Source: Gammaproteobacteria bacterium
GTDB lineage: Bacteria; Pseudomonadota; Gammaproteobacteria; JAJPIJ01
Assembly: GCA_021324815.1 (NCBI GenBank)
Contig: JAJPIJ010000039.1
Location: 1-47,032, forward strand
DNA length: 47,032 bases
Direction: 5' to 3'
Shown in pieces: positions 33,376-42,017 of the stretch. A program made the position numbers and the translations under genes. Below the pieces are notes generated by a model. It searched no databases. It was not told where the DNA came from and worked only from the letters and a program-made list of their open reading frames with translations. How positions within the stretch are numbered: position 1 is the first letter of the stretch; the number at the start of each line of letters is the position of its first letter.

Positions 33376-34328
33376 GACAGTTTGTCCGCCAGCGCGTCGG
33401 TGGCGGTCACCAGCGCGTCGATCACCGGCGGCTCGCTGGCCAGATGACCGGCGTCGCGCAGGATCACCAGTTCGGAATGCGGCAGCGCCTGATGCAGCGA
33501 CCAAGAACCCTCCACCGTGCAGGTGAGATCGGCGCGGCCGTGAACCAGCGTCGTCGGGACGCGCGGCAGCCCGTCCACGTCGCGCAATATCTGATTGGGT
33601 TCAAGGAAGTAGCGGTGCCGCGCGTAATGACTTTCGATCAGCACGTCGTTCAGCATGCGCCGCTCCTCCTCCGGCGTCTTCGGCAGGGTCGGGCCTTCCG
33701 GCAGGCGGTAGGTCACGATCCGCCCCGTCCATTCCGACCACGCGCGCGCCGCGGCCAGCCGCACGGCGGGATCGCTGCTGCGCACGCGCTGGTAGCAGGC
33801 CTCGATCACGTCCCCACCCTCCTTGCCGGGAAAGGCGCGCATCACGTCCTGCCAGTAATCCGGGAAAATGTGATTGACGCCGATCTTGAAGAACCAGTCC
33901 AGATCAGCCTGCCGCGCGAGAAAGGTTCCGCGCAGGATCATGCCCAGCACCCGATCGGGGTGCGTCTGCGCATAGATCAAGGCCAGCGTGGAGCCCCAGG
34001 ACCCGCCGAACAGCACCCAGCGATCGATGCCCAGATGGATGCGTATGCGTTCCATGTCGGCCACCAGATCCCGGGTGGTGTTGGCCTGCGTGCGGCCCTG
34101 CGGCCTGGAGCGACCGCTGCCGCGCTGATCGAACAGCACGATGCGGTAGCGGGCCGGATTGAAGAACTGGCGGTGATACGGCTTGCAGCCGGAGCCGGGG
34201 CCGCCGTGCAGGAACACCACCGGCAGGCCGCTGCGCGTGCCGCACTCCTCGACATACAAAACGTGTTCATCGCCCACCGGCAGCGAATACACCTGCGGGG
34301 CGGTGATTTCGGGGTACAGCGTGCGCAT
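33372..34328 (-). CDS. pip: Prolyl iminopeptidase
   Basis: Alpha/beta-hydrolase releasing N-terminal proline from peptides. From ATG 34328 (MRTLYPEITAP) it is 318 aa; ATG 34352 adds eight residues. It has the oxyanion HGGPGSG, FDQRGSGRS, nucleophile Ser in GGSWGST at about residue 110, WSEWTG, and the C-terminal HGRADLTC (Asp) and DAGHLAS (His). The GGSWGSTL and DQRGSGRS motifs separate it from general hydrolases. It is coupled to folP. Confidence 0.93.
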   Translation of the reverse strand: MRTLYPEITAPQVYSLPVGDEHVLYVEECGTRSGLPVVFLHGGPGSGCKPYHRQFFNPARYRIVLFDQRGSGRSRPQGRTQANTTRDLVADMERIRIHLGIDRWVLFGGSWGSTLALIYAQTHPDRVLGMILRGTFLARQADLDWFFKIGVNHIFPDYWQDVMRAFPGKEGGDVIEACYQRVRSSDPAVRLAAARAWSEWTGRIVTYRLPEGPTLPKTPEEERRMLNDVLIESHYARHRYFLEPNQILRDVDGLPRVPTTLVHGRADLTCTVEGSWSLHQALPHSELVILRDAGHLASEPPVIDALVTATDALADKLS

Positions 34329-34476
34329 TTCCCTTTCCCGTTGGCAATCCACGGGCCCGCGGGTGCGGCCCGTGGCGCGATTATAAACGGCTTGGTGAAC
34401 CTGCCAATGGACGAAAAAACATCCTTCTCGTCTCCAAGGTGAAATTTACTGTCTGCCGGCTGCGATCAATCGCGGA

Positions 34477-34521
34477 AAATCCCCCCGCGCTTGTGCGCCG
34501 CCCCCTTTGACAAAGGAGGGC
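34477..34521. repeat. Palindromic repeat, family B, outlying copy
   Basis: Runs AAATCCCCCC, GCGCTTGTGCGCC, then the hairpin GCCCCCTTT/GACAAAGGAGGGC. It has the same order of parts as the 44 bp units around the DUF559 gene 11-12 kb away, but with GAC in the loop. It lies in the gap between the pip and FecR-like genes (34353-34557), where no gene is seen. Confidence 0.65.
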
Positions 34522-34557
34522 CGACGGGACGCGTGGCGGCTTGCGGGGTAATTTTGC

Positions 34558-35439
34558 TTACGGCGGGGTATTCTCGATGACGCCGATGTCGGTGAAACGG
34601 AAGATCTCCCTCAGCCGGCCGGCCGTCTGTTCCGCGTCCGCGCGGGAGACAAAGCCCGGCACGATGACCTCACTCCACTCCACGCCGCCGCGGCGTCGCG
34701 ATTGCACGTTTGCGGGGTAGCCCGCCGCCGCCAGCTGCCTGGCGATGTTTTCCGCCGGGGCGGCGTAACGGTATTGCGCCACGTGCAATGCATAATGGCC
34801 ATCCGCCCGCACCATGCCTTGGCCCTCCTGCAACTCGGTCTCCTGCGACCATCTCTTCAAGTCATCGGGATTGACCGGCGCGATGGGCATCGTCGGCCGG
34901 CCACGGGGCGCCATGAACAATGTCATCGGTTCGGCCATGGTCTGCGCCGCCTCGCCCCGGCGCTGGATGCTGATCCTGCCCTCAAGCAGCACGACGAAGT
35001 CGCGATCCGGCTGGGCCTTGCCCCACACGTCCGTGCCGCGGATGCCGATGGTGACCGTGGCGATGCGGGCGGTGACGTCGCGCTGGCGCTGCTTGCCCAG
35101 CACCGAGGTGGTGAAGCGAAAGGCGCCCTTGAGCACCTCCAGCACGCCCTTGTAAACGCCCCGCGCGTCGGCGGGCGGTTCCAGCGTGCTCAATTGCAGA
35201 TCGGCGCTCTCGCCCAGCTTGACGTGGCTGTCCTCCTCCAGCAGCAGCAGGACGCGCGCGCCGGCGCCGGTGTGCAGTTGATCACCGCTTTTCAATTCCA
35301 TGCCGGGCCGCAGGGGCGTGCGCGCGCCGTCCCGCTCCAGCCACGCCGGCATTTGCAGTCCCTCGACCACGGCCGCAGGCGCCGCCATCAGCATCGACGG
35401 CAACAGACCGAGCAACACGAACGCCAGCCGGCGCTTCAT
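34558..35439 (-). CDS. FecR-domain protein with C-terminal SPOR domain
   Basis: A 293 aa exported protein: signal peptide (LAFVLLGLLPSMLMAAPA), then a FecR-like region (GMELKSGDQLHTGAGARVLL, FRFTTSV, VTIGIRGTDVWGK), and a C-terminal SPOR-like repeat (DGHYALHVAQYRY ... WSEVIVPGFVSRADAEQTAG) expected to bind denuded peptidoglycan. FecR-type periplasmic domains bind or sense, but this one lacks the N-terminal cytoplasmic part that regulates a sigma factor. It follows the TonB-TPR cluster by about 100 bp, suggesting a role at the cell envelope in the same system. Confidence 0.82.
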   Translation of the reverse strand: MKRRLAFVLLGLLPSMLMAAPAAVVEGLQMPAWLERDGARTPLRPGMELKSGDQLHTGAGARVLLLLEEDSHVKLGESADLQLSTLEPPADARGVYKGVLEVLKGAFRFTTSVLGKQRQRDVTARIATVTIGIRGTDVWGKAQPDRDFVVLLEGRISIQRRGEAAQTMAEPMTLFMAPRGRPTMPIAPVNPDDLKRWSQETELQEGQGMVRADGHYALHVAQYRYAAPAENIARQLAAAGYPANVQSRRRGGVEWSEVIVPGFVSRADAEQTAGRLREIFRFTDIGVIENTPP

Positions 35440-35535
35440 GATTTCCTCCCTTCCACAGTTGGAGCCTGTTGGATGCCTTCAACGGGTGGCGGGGATACGG
35501 CCGCTGCCGCCGGAATTCTCAATCCGTGAAACCCG

Positions 35536-36744
35536 TCACATCGGCGCGCGTTTGTCATTGCCAGCGCCGGCGGCGCGCAACCTGTCCAGCCACCATTGCG
35601 CCTGATCGCGGCTGCCCTTGTCCTTCAACGCCAGCCCCAGTGCGCGCTCCGCCGCCGCCTGATCATGGGCGTGAACGGCGGCGATGCCCCACAGCAGATA
35701 GGCCGTGCCGGTTTCCTTCAGGCCGGGCGAACGCGTCGCCTGCTCCAGCATCGCCGCGGCCCGGGGCCATTGCTCCAGATCGAAATAAATCCGCCCCAGA
35801 CGGAAATACGTCTCGGCGCCGGCGTTCAGCGCGAGCAGCCTTTGCAGCGCCTCCGCCGCCTTGGTCTTGTCCCGTGCCAGCAGCCAGCTGTCCGCCAGCA
35901 GATCCAGCCGCTCGGCGTTCTGCGTCAAATGGCCGGCGGCCATCTCCTGCTCCAGCAGCGCGGCGGCGCGCTGCGGAAGCTGTCGCGCCAGATACAGCCG
36001 CGCGAGATTCTCGATGCCGGCCTCATCCAGCCCGCCGCGCGCGTGCAGGAGTTCCAGGATCACGACGGCCCTGTCCTCCTGCCGCGCCTGCTGATACGCG
36101 GCCGCCAGTTGCAGCCAGTAATCGTTCCTGCCGGGGAAGCGGCGGACCAGCTGCTCCAGCACGCGCGCGGCGGCGGCGTAATCCTTGAGCTCGATGTGAC
36201 AGGCCGCCAGCAGTTGCAGCCATTGTTCGGCGGCATTGCCGGCGTCCCCGGCCAGCGATTCGGCGTGCGGGATCGCCGATTTGCAGTCGCCGGCGTGGTA
36301 ATACGCCGCGGCCGCCAGCGCCCGCGCGCTTTGCGACGGCGCCGGTTCGGTTTTGAGCCAGGTCTCGAGGTAACCCAGCCCGTCCCGGTATTTGCCCTCG
36401 TGGATCAGAATCTGCGCCAGGTTGTAATCGAGATCGTGCGTCACGGCTGCCGGCAGCGCATTGCGCCGCAACGCCTCCTTGAAGGCCTGCGCCGCGTGGT
36501 CGTAATCCTCCGCCGCGCTGTAGGCGTAACCCAGCAGTTGATAACTCACCGCCGCGTCGTAGGACTTGTCCTGCACCGAGGGCAGCAGCGCCTCGATCTT
36601 GTCGATGGCGGCCGCGGGTTTTTTCTCCTTGATCAGGCCCTGCGCCTCACCCAGCACCGCGTAGGCATCCGGCGACAGCCTGGGGGCGTCTTCCGCCGCC
36701 AGCGCGACGGCGCACCAGAGCATGCCGAAAATCACCCGGCGCAT
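35536..36744 (-). CDS. TPR-repeat protein of the TonB2-type cluster
   Basis: A 402 aa periplasmic protein with a signal peptide (VIFGMLWCAVALAAE) and about eight tetratricopeptide repeats (for instance AAVSYQLLGYAYSAAEDYDH, AETYFRLGRIYFDLEQWPRA). In Vibrio and Shewanella TonB2 clusters a TPR protein of this type is encoded right after TonB and needed for substrate uptake. Here it follows tonB with a nine-base gap. The C-terminal residues are not conserved in any motif I recognise. Confidence 0.85.
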   Translation of the reverse strand: MRRVIFGMLWCAVALAAEDAPRLSPDAYAVLGEAQGLIKEKKPAAAIDKIEALLPSVQDKSYDAAVSYQLLGYAYSAAEDYDHAAQAFKEALRRNALPAAVTHDLDYNLAQILIHEGKYRDGLGYLETWLKTEPAPSQSARALAAAAYYHAGDCKSAIPHAESLAGDAGNAAEQWLQLLAACHIELKDYAAAARVLEQLVRRFPGRNDYWLQLAAAYQQARQEDRAVVILELLHARGGLDEAGIENLARLYLARQLPQRAAALLEQEMAAGHLTQNAERLDLLADSWLLARDKTKAAEALQRLLALNAGAETYFRLGRIYFDLEQWPRAAAMLEQATRSPGLKETGTAYLLWGIAAVHAHDQAAAERALGLALKDKGSRDQAQWWLDRLRAAGAGNDKRAPM

Positions 36745-36753
36745 GTGGAATAC

Positions 36754-37455
36754 TCAATGCCCGCGCAGGGTGAATTTCACGACCTGACGGGCGCGGCGCT
36801 CGACCGGCCTGCCGTCCACGACCTTCGGGTTGAACTTCCATTTCAAAATGGCGTTCAGCACCGCTTCATCGAAAACCTCCGGCGGATCGGATGACACGAT
36901 GCGCGGCTCCCGGACGCCGCCGTCGGCGGTGATGGTGAATTCCACGGTCACGCTGCCCTCGATGCCGGCGCGCTGGGCGCGCGGCGGATAGAGGGGCGGT
37001 GAACGGTAGGTGGGCACGGCGTTGACGTCCAGCTCCAGCGCGCCCGTGCCGGCGGCGGGCGCGGGCACGGACGCCCGCCCCTCGGGCGCGGCCGCCGGCG
37101 CGCCGGCCACGCCGATCTGCGGCACGCCGGTGATCTGCAGCGGCAGGTCGCCCAGCACCGGCTGCGGGACCGGCAGCGCCGGCGCCGGGGGCGCCGCCGG
37201 TTTTTGCGCGGCGCTTTGCGGTGGTGGCGGTGGCTCCCGGGGCGGGGGATGCTCCGGCAATTGCTGCGGGCGCGTGGCGGCCAGCGGCTCCGGCGCGCGC
37301 TCCAGGCGGATGAATTCGATCTGGCTGATGTCGTCCACCGGCTTTGGGACCGGGCGCCCGCCGCCCACCAGGCGGATGACGAACATGAACAGCAGCACGT
37401 TGACGGCCATCGCCAGCAGCACGCTCAGGGGATAGCGTGCGCCGGCGGGGTTCAA
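36754..37455 (-). CDS. tonB: TonB energy-transducing protein
   Basis: A 233 aa protein. It has an N-terminal signal anchor (LSVLLAMAVNVLLFMFVIRL), a Pro-rich periplasm-spanning segment (LPEHPPPREPPPPPQSA), and the C-terminal TonB fold with YPPRAQRAGIEGSVTVEFTI and AILKWKFNPKVVDGRPV. It starts with TTG at 37455, overlapping the exbD stop in TTGA, behind GGAGG. It transfers proton-motive energy from ExbBD to outer-membrane receptors, a likely target being the receptor at 42808. Confidence 0.92.
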   Translation of the reverse strand: MNPAGARYPLSVLLAMAVNVLLFMFVIRLVGGGRPVPKPVDDISQIEFIRLERAPEPLAATRPQQLPEHPPPREPPPPPQSAAQKPAAPPAPALPVPQPVLGDLPLQITGVPQIGVAGAPAAAPEGRASVPAPAAGTGALELDVNAVPTYRSPPLYPPRAQRAGIEGSVTVEFTITADGGVREPRIVSSDPPEVFDEAVLNAILKWKFNPKVVDGRPVERRARQVVKFTLRGH

Positions 37456-37868
37456 CGTGTCGCCTCCGGCCGGGTGGCGGCGATGGAGACGTTGGTGACG
37501 CCCGCGAGCCGCACCTGGTCCAGCACCTGCACGGTCGCGCCGGTGCTGGCGTCGCGATCGGCGAGGATGATCACCGCGCCCTCCGGGTTCTCGGCGTGCA
37601 GGCGCTCAATCTGCGGACGCACCATGCGGATGTCCAGCCGGCGCTTTTCCATCCAGATCTCGCCCTCCTTGCTGATGGCGATGATGATGTTGTCCTTTTC
37701 CTTCTTCGTCACCGTCTGGGCGTTGGGGCGGTTGATCTCGATGCCGGATTCCTTGACGAAGGAGGCGGTGGCGACAAAAAAGATCAGCAGGAACACCATG
37801 ACGTCCACCATCGGCGTGACGTTGATGCGGGCCATGACGTCCTGATGCTGCAGATGCCGGCGGCGCAT
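37452..37868 (-). CDS. exbD: ExbD/TolR-family biopolymer transport protein
   Basis: A 138 aa inner-membrane protein with one N-terminal helix (VDVMVFLLIFFVATASF) preceded by INVTPMVD, whose Asp is the conserved proton-coupling residue of ExbD/TolR. The periplasmic domain (IIIAISKEGEIWMEKRRL and VIILADRDASTG) is typical. ATG 37868 follows GAGGGACAAGGAC. It overlaps tonB and lies 11 bp after the exbB stop. Confidence 0.93.
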   Translation of the reverse strand: MRRRHLQHQDVMARINVTPMVDVMVFLLIFFVATASFVKESGIEINRPNAQTVTKKEKDNIIIAISKEGEIWMEKRRLDIRMVRPQIERLHAENPEGAVIILADRDASTGATVQVLDQVRLAGVTNVSIAATRPEATR

Positions 37869-37879
37869 GTCCTTGTCCC

Positions 37880-38404
37880 TCAGATCGCGGGCAGGGCCTG
37901 CTCCGCCTCGTGCACGGCGGCGCGCGTGCGCCGTTGCAGGTGCAGGCTGAAATACAGCCCCGAGAGCGCCGTCAGCAATCCCGCCAGCGTGGTGAACAGC
38001 GCCTGCGAAATGCCGGCGGTCAAGCCGCGGGCGTTGCCGGTGCCGAACACGCGCAGCACCTCGAAGCTGGTCACCATGCCCGTCACCGTGCCGAGCAGTC
38101 CGAGCAGCGGCAGCACCGTGGTGAGGCTGCGGATCAGGATCAAATGCCGTCGCAGCAGCACGGTCAGCTCCGAGAGCATCTGATCGCGGATTTGGCGGGC
38201 ATGCCACGAGCGGTGATCCGCGCGCGCTCGCCAGGCGCGGACCGCGGCCCGCAAGTGTTCCGGATAGACGCGATGCAGGAAATAGTAACGCTCGATGATC
38301 AAGGTCCACATCAGCGTCGAGGCGATCAGGATGGCCCACACCACCGGCCCGCCGCGATCCATGAAACGGAGGAATTGCTCGTAGTAGGCCAGCAGCGTGT
38401 TCAT
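37880..38404 (-). CDS. exbB: ExbB/TolQ-family proton channel (ExbB2)
   Basis: A 174 aa MotA/TolQ/ExbB protein with three membrane helices: VVWAILIASTLMWTLIIE, LTTVLPLLGLLGTVTGMVTS with the channel signature, and ISQALFTTLAGLLTALSGLY. The usual GLL-GTVxGM motif is intact. It is the short, canonical partner of the larger fused ExbB-like protein encoded upstream, and the start codon overlaps its stop. Confidence 0.93.
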   Translation of the reverse strand: MNTLLAYYEQFLRFMDRGGPVVWAILIASTLMWTLIIERYYFLHRVYPEHLRAAVRAWRARADHRSWHARQIRDQMLSELTVLLRRHLILIRSLTTVLPLLGLLGTVTGMVTSFEVLRVFGTGNARGLTAGISQALFTTLAGLLTALSGLYFSLHLQRRTRAAVHEAEQALPAI

Positions 38405-39765
38405 GGCTTGCCCGGACTTTGGGAGGCCTGCTCGGCCACGCGCGCCACGATGCCGGCGCTCTGCTCGTCGAGCACCTGGATGAGCTGCTCGCTGCGCCCC
38501 CGCAGCACGCTGTGGATCAAGAGGCAGGGGATGGCGACGCTCATGCCGATGACCGTGGTGACCAGCGCCTCGGAGATGCCGCCGGCCACCACCTTGGCGT
38601 CGCCGGCGCCGAACAGGCTCAACGCCTGGAAGGTCGAGATCATGCCGCTCACGGTGCCGAGCAGGCCGAGCAAAGGCGAGGCCTCAGCGATGATCACGAG
38701 CGCCCCCAGCCCGCGCTGGAGGGCTGGAAGCTCGCGCAGGATGGCCTCCTCCAATTGCAGGCCCAGCGCCTCCACGTCAAGATGCGGATGATCGAAGTAC
38801 ACCTTCATCACGCGGCCGAGCGGGTTGTCCGGATTGGGCCGGGGATTCTTCAGTTGGCGTTCCATGCCTTGTTGTATCCGGGTCAGCACCCAGAACCGCC
38901 GCGCGGCGATCACCAGCGCCAGCAGGCCGAGGCCGATGGTGAACATGCCGATGGCGCGGCCCTGCTCGATGCGCTGCCAGAAGCCGGGCGTCTGCGCCAG
39001 CAGCGCCAGCATGGCGCCGCGGGTGGGATCGAAGGCCACCGCCGTCAAGCCTTCTTTGCTGTGTTCGAGATTGCGCGCCATGTGCTGGTAGATGGACTCC
39101 GGCTGCTCGGCGGGCTCGACCAGGCGCTGGATGTCGTTCGCGTAGCGGAGAAAATGCCCGTCGTCGGTCGCGTTGAACACGCCGATGCGCGTCACCGTGC
39201 GCTCCCTTTCCTTGCCGTTGACCCCGATGACCTTGGCCTGGAAGCGCACGACCTTGCCGGACTCGACGATCTCCTGCAGCAGCAGTTGCCAGAGATTTTC
39301 GATGTCCCCGACGGCGGGCAACTCCTCCGATCGGGCCAGCCTGGCCGGCAACGCGTCGCGTCCCGGCAGTTGCGCGGACACCAGCGAGGCGTCGAGCAGC
39401 GATTTGACGTCGCCCGCCACCTGCCGCACCACGCCCTGCAATTCCCCGAGTTCGCAGGTGGCGGCCTTGAGCGCCTCGCGCTGCCGGGCGATGGTCTGCT
39501 CGTTTTTATCGTAGGTCGCCTTGAGCGCGGCGCTGCGCGCCTCCTCGGCGGCGAGCGCGGCCCTGGCCTGCGCCAGCAGGGCCTGCTGCTGATCGCGCTC
39601 CTTCAGGAAACGCTGCTCGCGCTCGGCGTCCTCCTGTTTTTGCCGATCATGCTGCTGCAGCACCGCTTGCAGCAGCTCGTCGAGACTGCGCGGCGCCGGC
39701 GGCAGCGTTTCCGCCCGCGCCGGCAGCGGCAGCAGTGCCAGCACCATCAGCATCCAGCGGCTCAT
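38401..39765 (-). CDS. TtpC-like ExbB protein with periplasmic coiled-coil domain
   Basis: A 454 aa protein: signal peptide (LMVLALLPLPARAE), a long coiled-coil region rich in Glu, Gln and Arg (QKQEDAEREQRFLKERDQQQ), a globular part with ERERTVTRIGVFNA, and a C-terminal ExbB/TolQ domain with LGALVIIAEASPLLGLLGTV and SEALVTTVIGMSVAIPCLL. This domain order is that of TtpC in Vibrio TonB2 systems. It is the third component required for TonB2 activity there. Confidence 0.9.
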   Translation of the reverse strand: MSRWMLMVLALLPLPARAETLPPAPRSLDELLQAVLQQHDRQKQEDAEREQRFLKERDQQQALLAQARAALAAEEARSAALKATYDKNEQTIARQREALKAATCELGELQGVVRQVAGDVKSLLDASLVSAQLPGRDALPARLARSEELPAVGDIENLWQLLLQEIVESGKVVRFQAKVIGVNGKERERTVTRIGVFNATDDGHFLRYANDIQRLVEPAEQPESIYQHMARNLEHSKEGLTAVAFDPTRGAMLALLAQTPGFWQRIEQGRAIGMFTIGLGLLALVIAARRFWVLTRIQQGMERQLKNPRPNPDNPLGRVMKVYFDHPHLDVEALGLQLEEAILRELPALQRGLGALVIIAEASPLLGLLGTVSGMISTFQALSLFGAGDAKVVAGGISEALVTTVIGMSVAIPCLLIHSVLRGRSEQLIQVLDEQSAGIVARVAEQASQSPGKP

Positions 39766-40538
39766 GGCGCGGTCTCCGGCGGCGGCAGCGGAATTTTGAT
39801 CAGATCAGGCGTGATCTCCTTGCGGGCGATGCGCAGTCCCTGGGCGATGGAATCGCGATATTCCCCCGGCAGCGGCTGCAGGCGCCTGGCCGTTCGATCC
39901 CAGTAGCCCACTTCGCCGCCGTCGAGCGTCATGTAAAACAACGCCACGCGGCCGACGCGCAGAAAATTCACCGTGCGATCCTGCGGATCCTCCGTCAAGT
40001 CCTGATCCAGCGCGCTGGTGTAGGCCTCGATGGTGCGCCCGTATTCGGCCTCGACCTGGTAGGCCTCCATCACCCGCCGGTATTTCTCCGGCACGCCGAC
40101 ATCCGGCCGGTCAAGCAGCGCCTGCAGGCTTTGCAGCCGCGCCTCGCGCTCGGCCTTCAGAAACGGCGTGTCGAGCTTGATAAAGCTGTCCAGCGTGTCG
40201 ACCATCTTCTTCAGCAGCGGCACAATCTGCTGCTGCAGGACCTGGGCGCTCGCGGTCTGCCGCGCCAGCGATTCCAGTTCATGCTGCTGCTCCCCGGCCA
40301 GCCGCTCGATTTGATCGTTGTAGGCGCGGAGGTCCTCGGTCCTGGCGAGGGTTTGACGATAGTCATTGAGCGCGGCGTCGGCCTCGCCGGCGAGCGTGTC
40401 GATGCGCTGCTGAACCTGCGCCGCCTCTCGGTTCTGCTGCACGGCGGCGTCGAGCGCGGCGTCGCCGCCGACGGCGGCGGTTCCGGCGCAAAACAGCAAT
40501 CCGGCGGCCAGCGCCAGTCCCCGACAGGATTTCTTCAT
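39762..40538 (-). CDS. DUF3450 periplasmic protein of the TonB2-type cluster
   Basis: A 258 aa protein with a signal peptide (GLALAAGLLFCAGTAAVGG) and mostly coiled-coil helical content. The DUF3450 hallmarks are LDSFIKLDTPFLKAERE, VPEKYRRVMEAYQVEAEYGR and VNFLRVGRVALFYMTLDGG. In TonB2 clusters it precedes TtpC, as here, with a four-base overlap (ATGA type). It probably works in the periplasm with the TtpC coiled coil. It opens the minus-strand operon running to 35536 or 34558. Confidence 0.9.
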   Translation of the reverse strand: MKKSCRGLALAAGLLFCAGTAAVGGDAALDAAVQQNREAAQVQQRIDTLAGEADAALNDYRQTLARTEDLRAYNDQIERLAGEQQHELESLARQTASAQVLQQQIVPLLKKMVDTLDSFIKLDTPFLKAEREARLQSLQALLDRPDVGVPEKYRRVMEAYQVEAEYGRTIEAYTSALDQDLTEDPQDRTVNFLRVGRVALFYMTLDGGEVGYWDRTARRLQPLPGEYRDSIAQGLRIARKEITPDLIKIPLPPPETAP

Positions 40539-40679
40539 GGCTTGTCCCGGGAAATATTCCTGATGTTCGTCGATCGCGCGGTGCGCGTGTCCCCGCACGA
40601 CACCGTATCGAAAATTCAAAAAGCGTGGCATGGTATGCGCAGACGAAACAGTGTTCAAGTCACCCGGGCAAGGAATTTC

Positions 40680-42017
40680 GTGAGTCTTCGATTTCGTTTG
40701 AACCTGCTCATCACGCTGAGTTTCGTGATCATGCTGATCGCGGGGACCGCGCTCATCATCCAGAACGCCCGCAGCTCCGTGGCCGAGGAGACGCAATCCA
40801 CCGCGCAACTGACCCTGCGGCTCCTGCAGGTGGCCTTCAACAACATCCCCCCCGGCATCGATCCGCTGCAGCAGATCCTCATTCATCTCGCGCAGTTTGA
40901 GAAAACGCGGCATCTGCACATCGACTTTGAGTCGCCGACCGGCGGCCTCGACGTCGGTCTGCCGCAGGCGCAGCTCCATCATGAATCCGGCGCGCCGGAC
41001 TGGTTCGTGCGCATGGTGGAGCCGCCGCCGCTGCAACTTGAGCGCACCGTGTTGCGCACCGGCGGTGACGTGACGCGCATCATCATCACCGCCGATCCCG
41101 CGGACGAGATACGCGAAGCCTGGCGGACGGCACGCACGCTGCTCGGCCTGCTGCTGATCCTGTGCCTGCTCTCCAACGGCATGGTGTATGTCTTCCTGGG
41201 GCGCGCGCTGAAGCCCATCGACGGCATCCTGCGCGCGATCGAGAGCGTCGAGCGCGGCAACTTCCACGCCCGCCTTCCGGACACCGGCCTGCCGGAGCTC
41301 GACGTCATCGCGCGCAAGTTCAATCTCATGGCCGGGGCGCTGGAGCGCAGCCGCGAACAGAACCGCCTGCTCACGCAAAAGTCGCTGGCGATCCAGGAGC
41401 AGGAGCGGCGTTATCTGGCGCAGGAACTGCACGATGAGCTGGGACAATCCATCAGCGCCATCAAGGCGCTGGCCGTCTCCATATTGCAGGCGGGCGGCGA
41501 GCCGCGACGGGCAAACGACAGCGCCCGCACCATCACCGAGGTGTCGCAGCGCATCTACGACACCGTGCGCGGGTTGATGAGCCGGCTGCGGCCGGTGATA
41601 CTTGACGAACTGGGCCTGCTGCCGGCGCTGCAAAACCTGGTGGACGAGTGGAATGAGCACCACGGCGACGCCTTCTGCCGGCTGGAGGCCCCGGCCGAAC
41701 TGCCCCCGCTCAAGGAGGAGGTTAAAATCAACCTCTACCGCATCGTGCAGGAGGCGCTGACGAACGTCGCCAAGCACGCGCGGGCGGGCGAGGTGGCGGT
41801 CACCCTGAATCCCGGCACCGCCCAGGACCACGGCATGCTGGAATTGCAGATCAAGGACAACGGCATCGGCATGACCGGCACGGCGGCCGGCGGGCTCGGT
41901 CTGCGCGGCATGCGCGAGCGCGCGGAGGCGCTCGGCGGGACCTTCGAGCTGGTCAGCGCGTCCGCCGGCGGCGTGTGCGTGCGGGTAAAGATTCCCATCG
42001 CGGGGGGGACGGCATGA
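40680..42017 (+). CDS. NarX/LiaS-type sensor histidine kinase (HisKA_3)
   Basis: A 445 aa membrane kinase from GTG 40680 (AAGGA six bases upstream); an in-frame ATG at 40635 would add 15 residues. Order: membrane helix (LNLLITLSFVIMLIAGTALI), a periplasmic sensor of about 125 aa, second helix (LLGLLLILCLLSNGMVYVFL), HAMP, HisKA_3 with phosphoacceptor His251 in LAQELHDELGQSISA, and HATPase with NLYRIVQEALTNVAKHA and GLGLRGMRERAEALGG. The periplasmic part shows no cofactor motif. It overlaps its response regulator by ATGA and is divergent from the TonB operon. Confidence 0.92.
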   Translation: MSLRFRLNLLITLSFVIMLIAGTALIIQNARSSVAEETQSTAQLTLRLLQVAFNNIPPGIDPLQQILIHLAQFEKTRHLHIDFESPTGGLDVGLPQAQLHHESGAPDWFVRMVEPPPLQLERTVLRTGGDVTRIIITADPADEIREAWRTARTLLGLLLILCLLSNGMVYVFLGRALKPIDGILRAIESVERGNFHARLPDTGLPELDVIARKFNLMAGALERSREQNRLLTQKSLAIQEQERRYLAQELHDELGQSISAIKALAVSILQAGGEPRRANDSARTITEVSQRIYDTVRGLMSRLRPVILDELGLLPALQNLVDEWNEHHGDAFCRLEAPAELPPLKEEVKINLYRIVQEALTNVAKHARAGEVAVTLNPGTAQDHGMLELQIKDNGIGMTGTAAGGLGLRGMRERAEALGGTFELVSASAGGVCVRVKIPIAGGTA

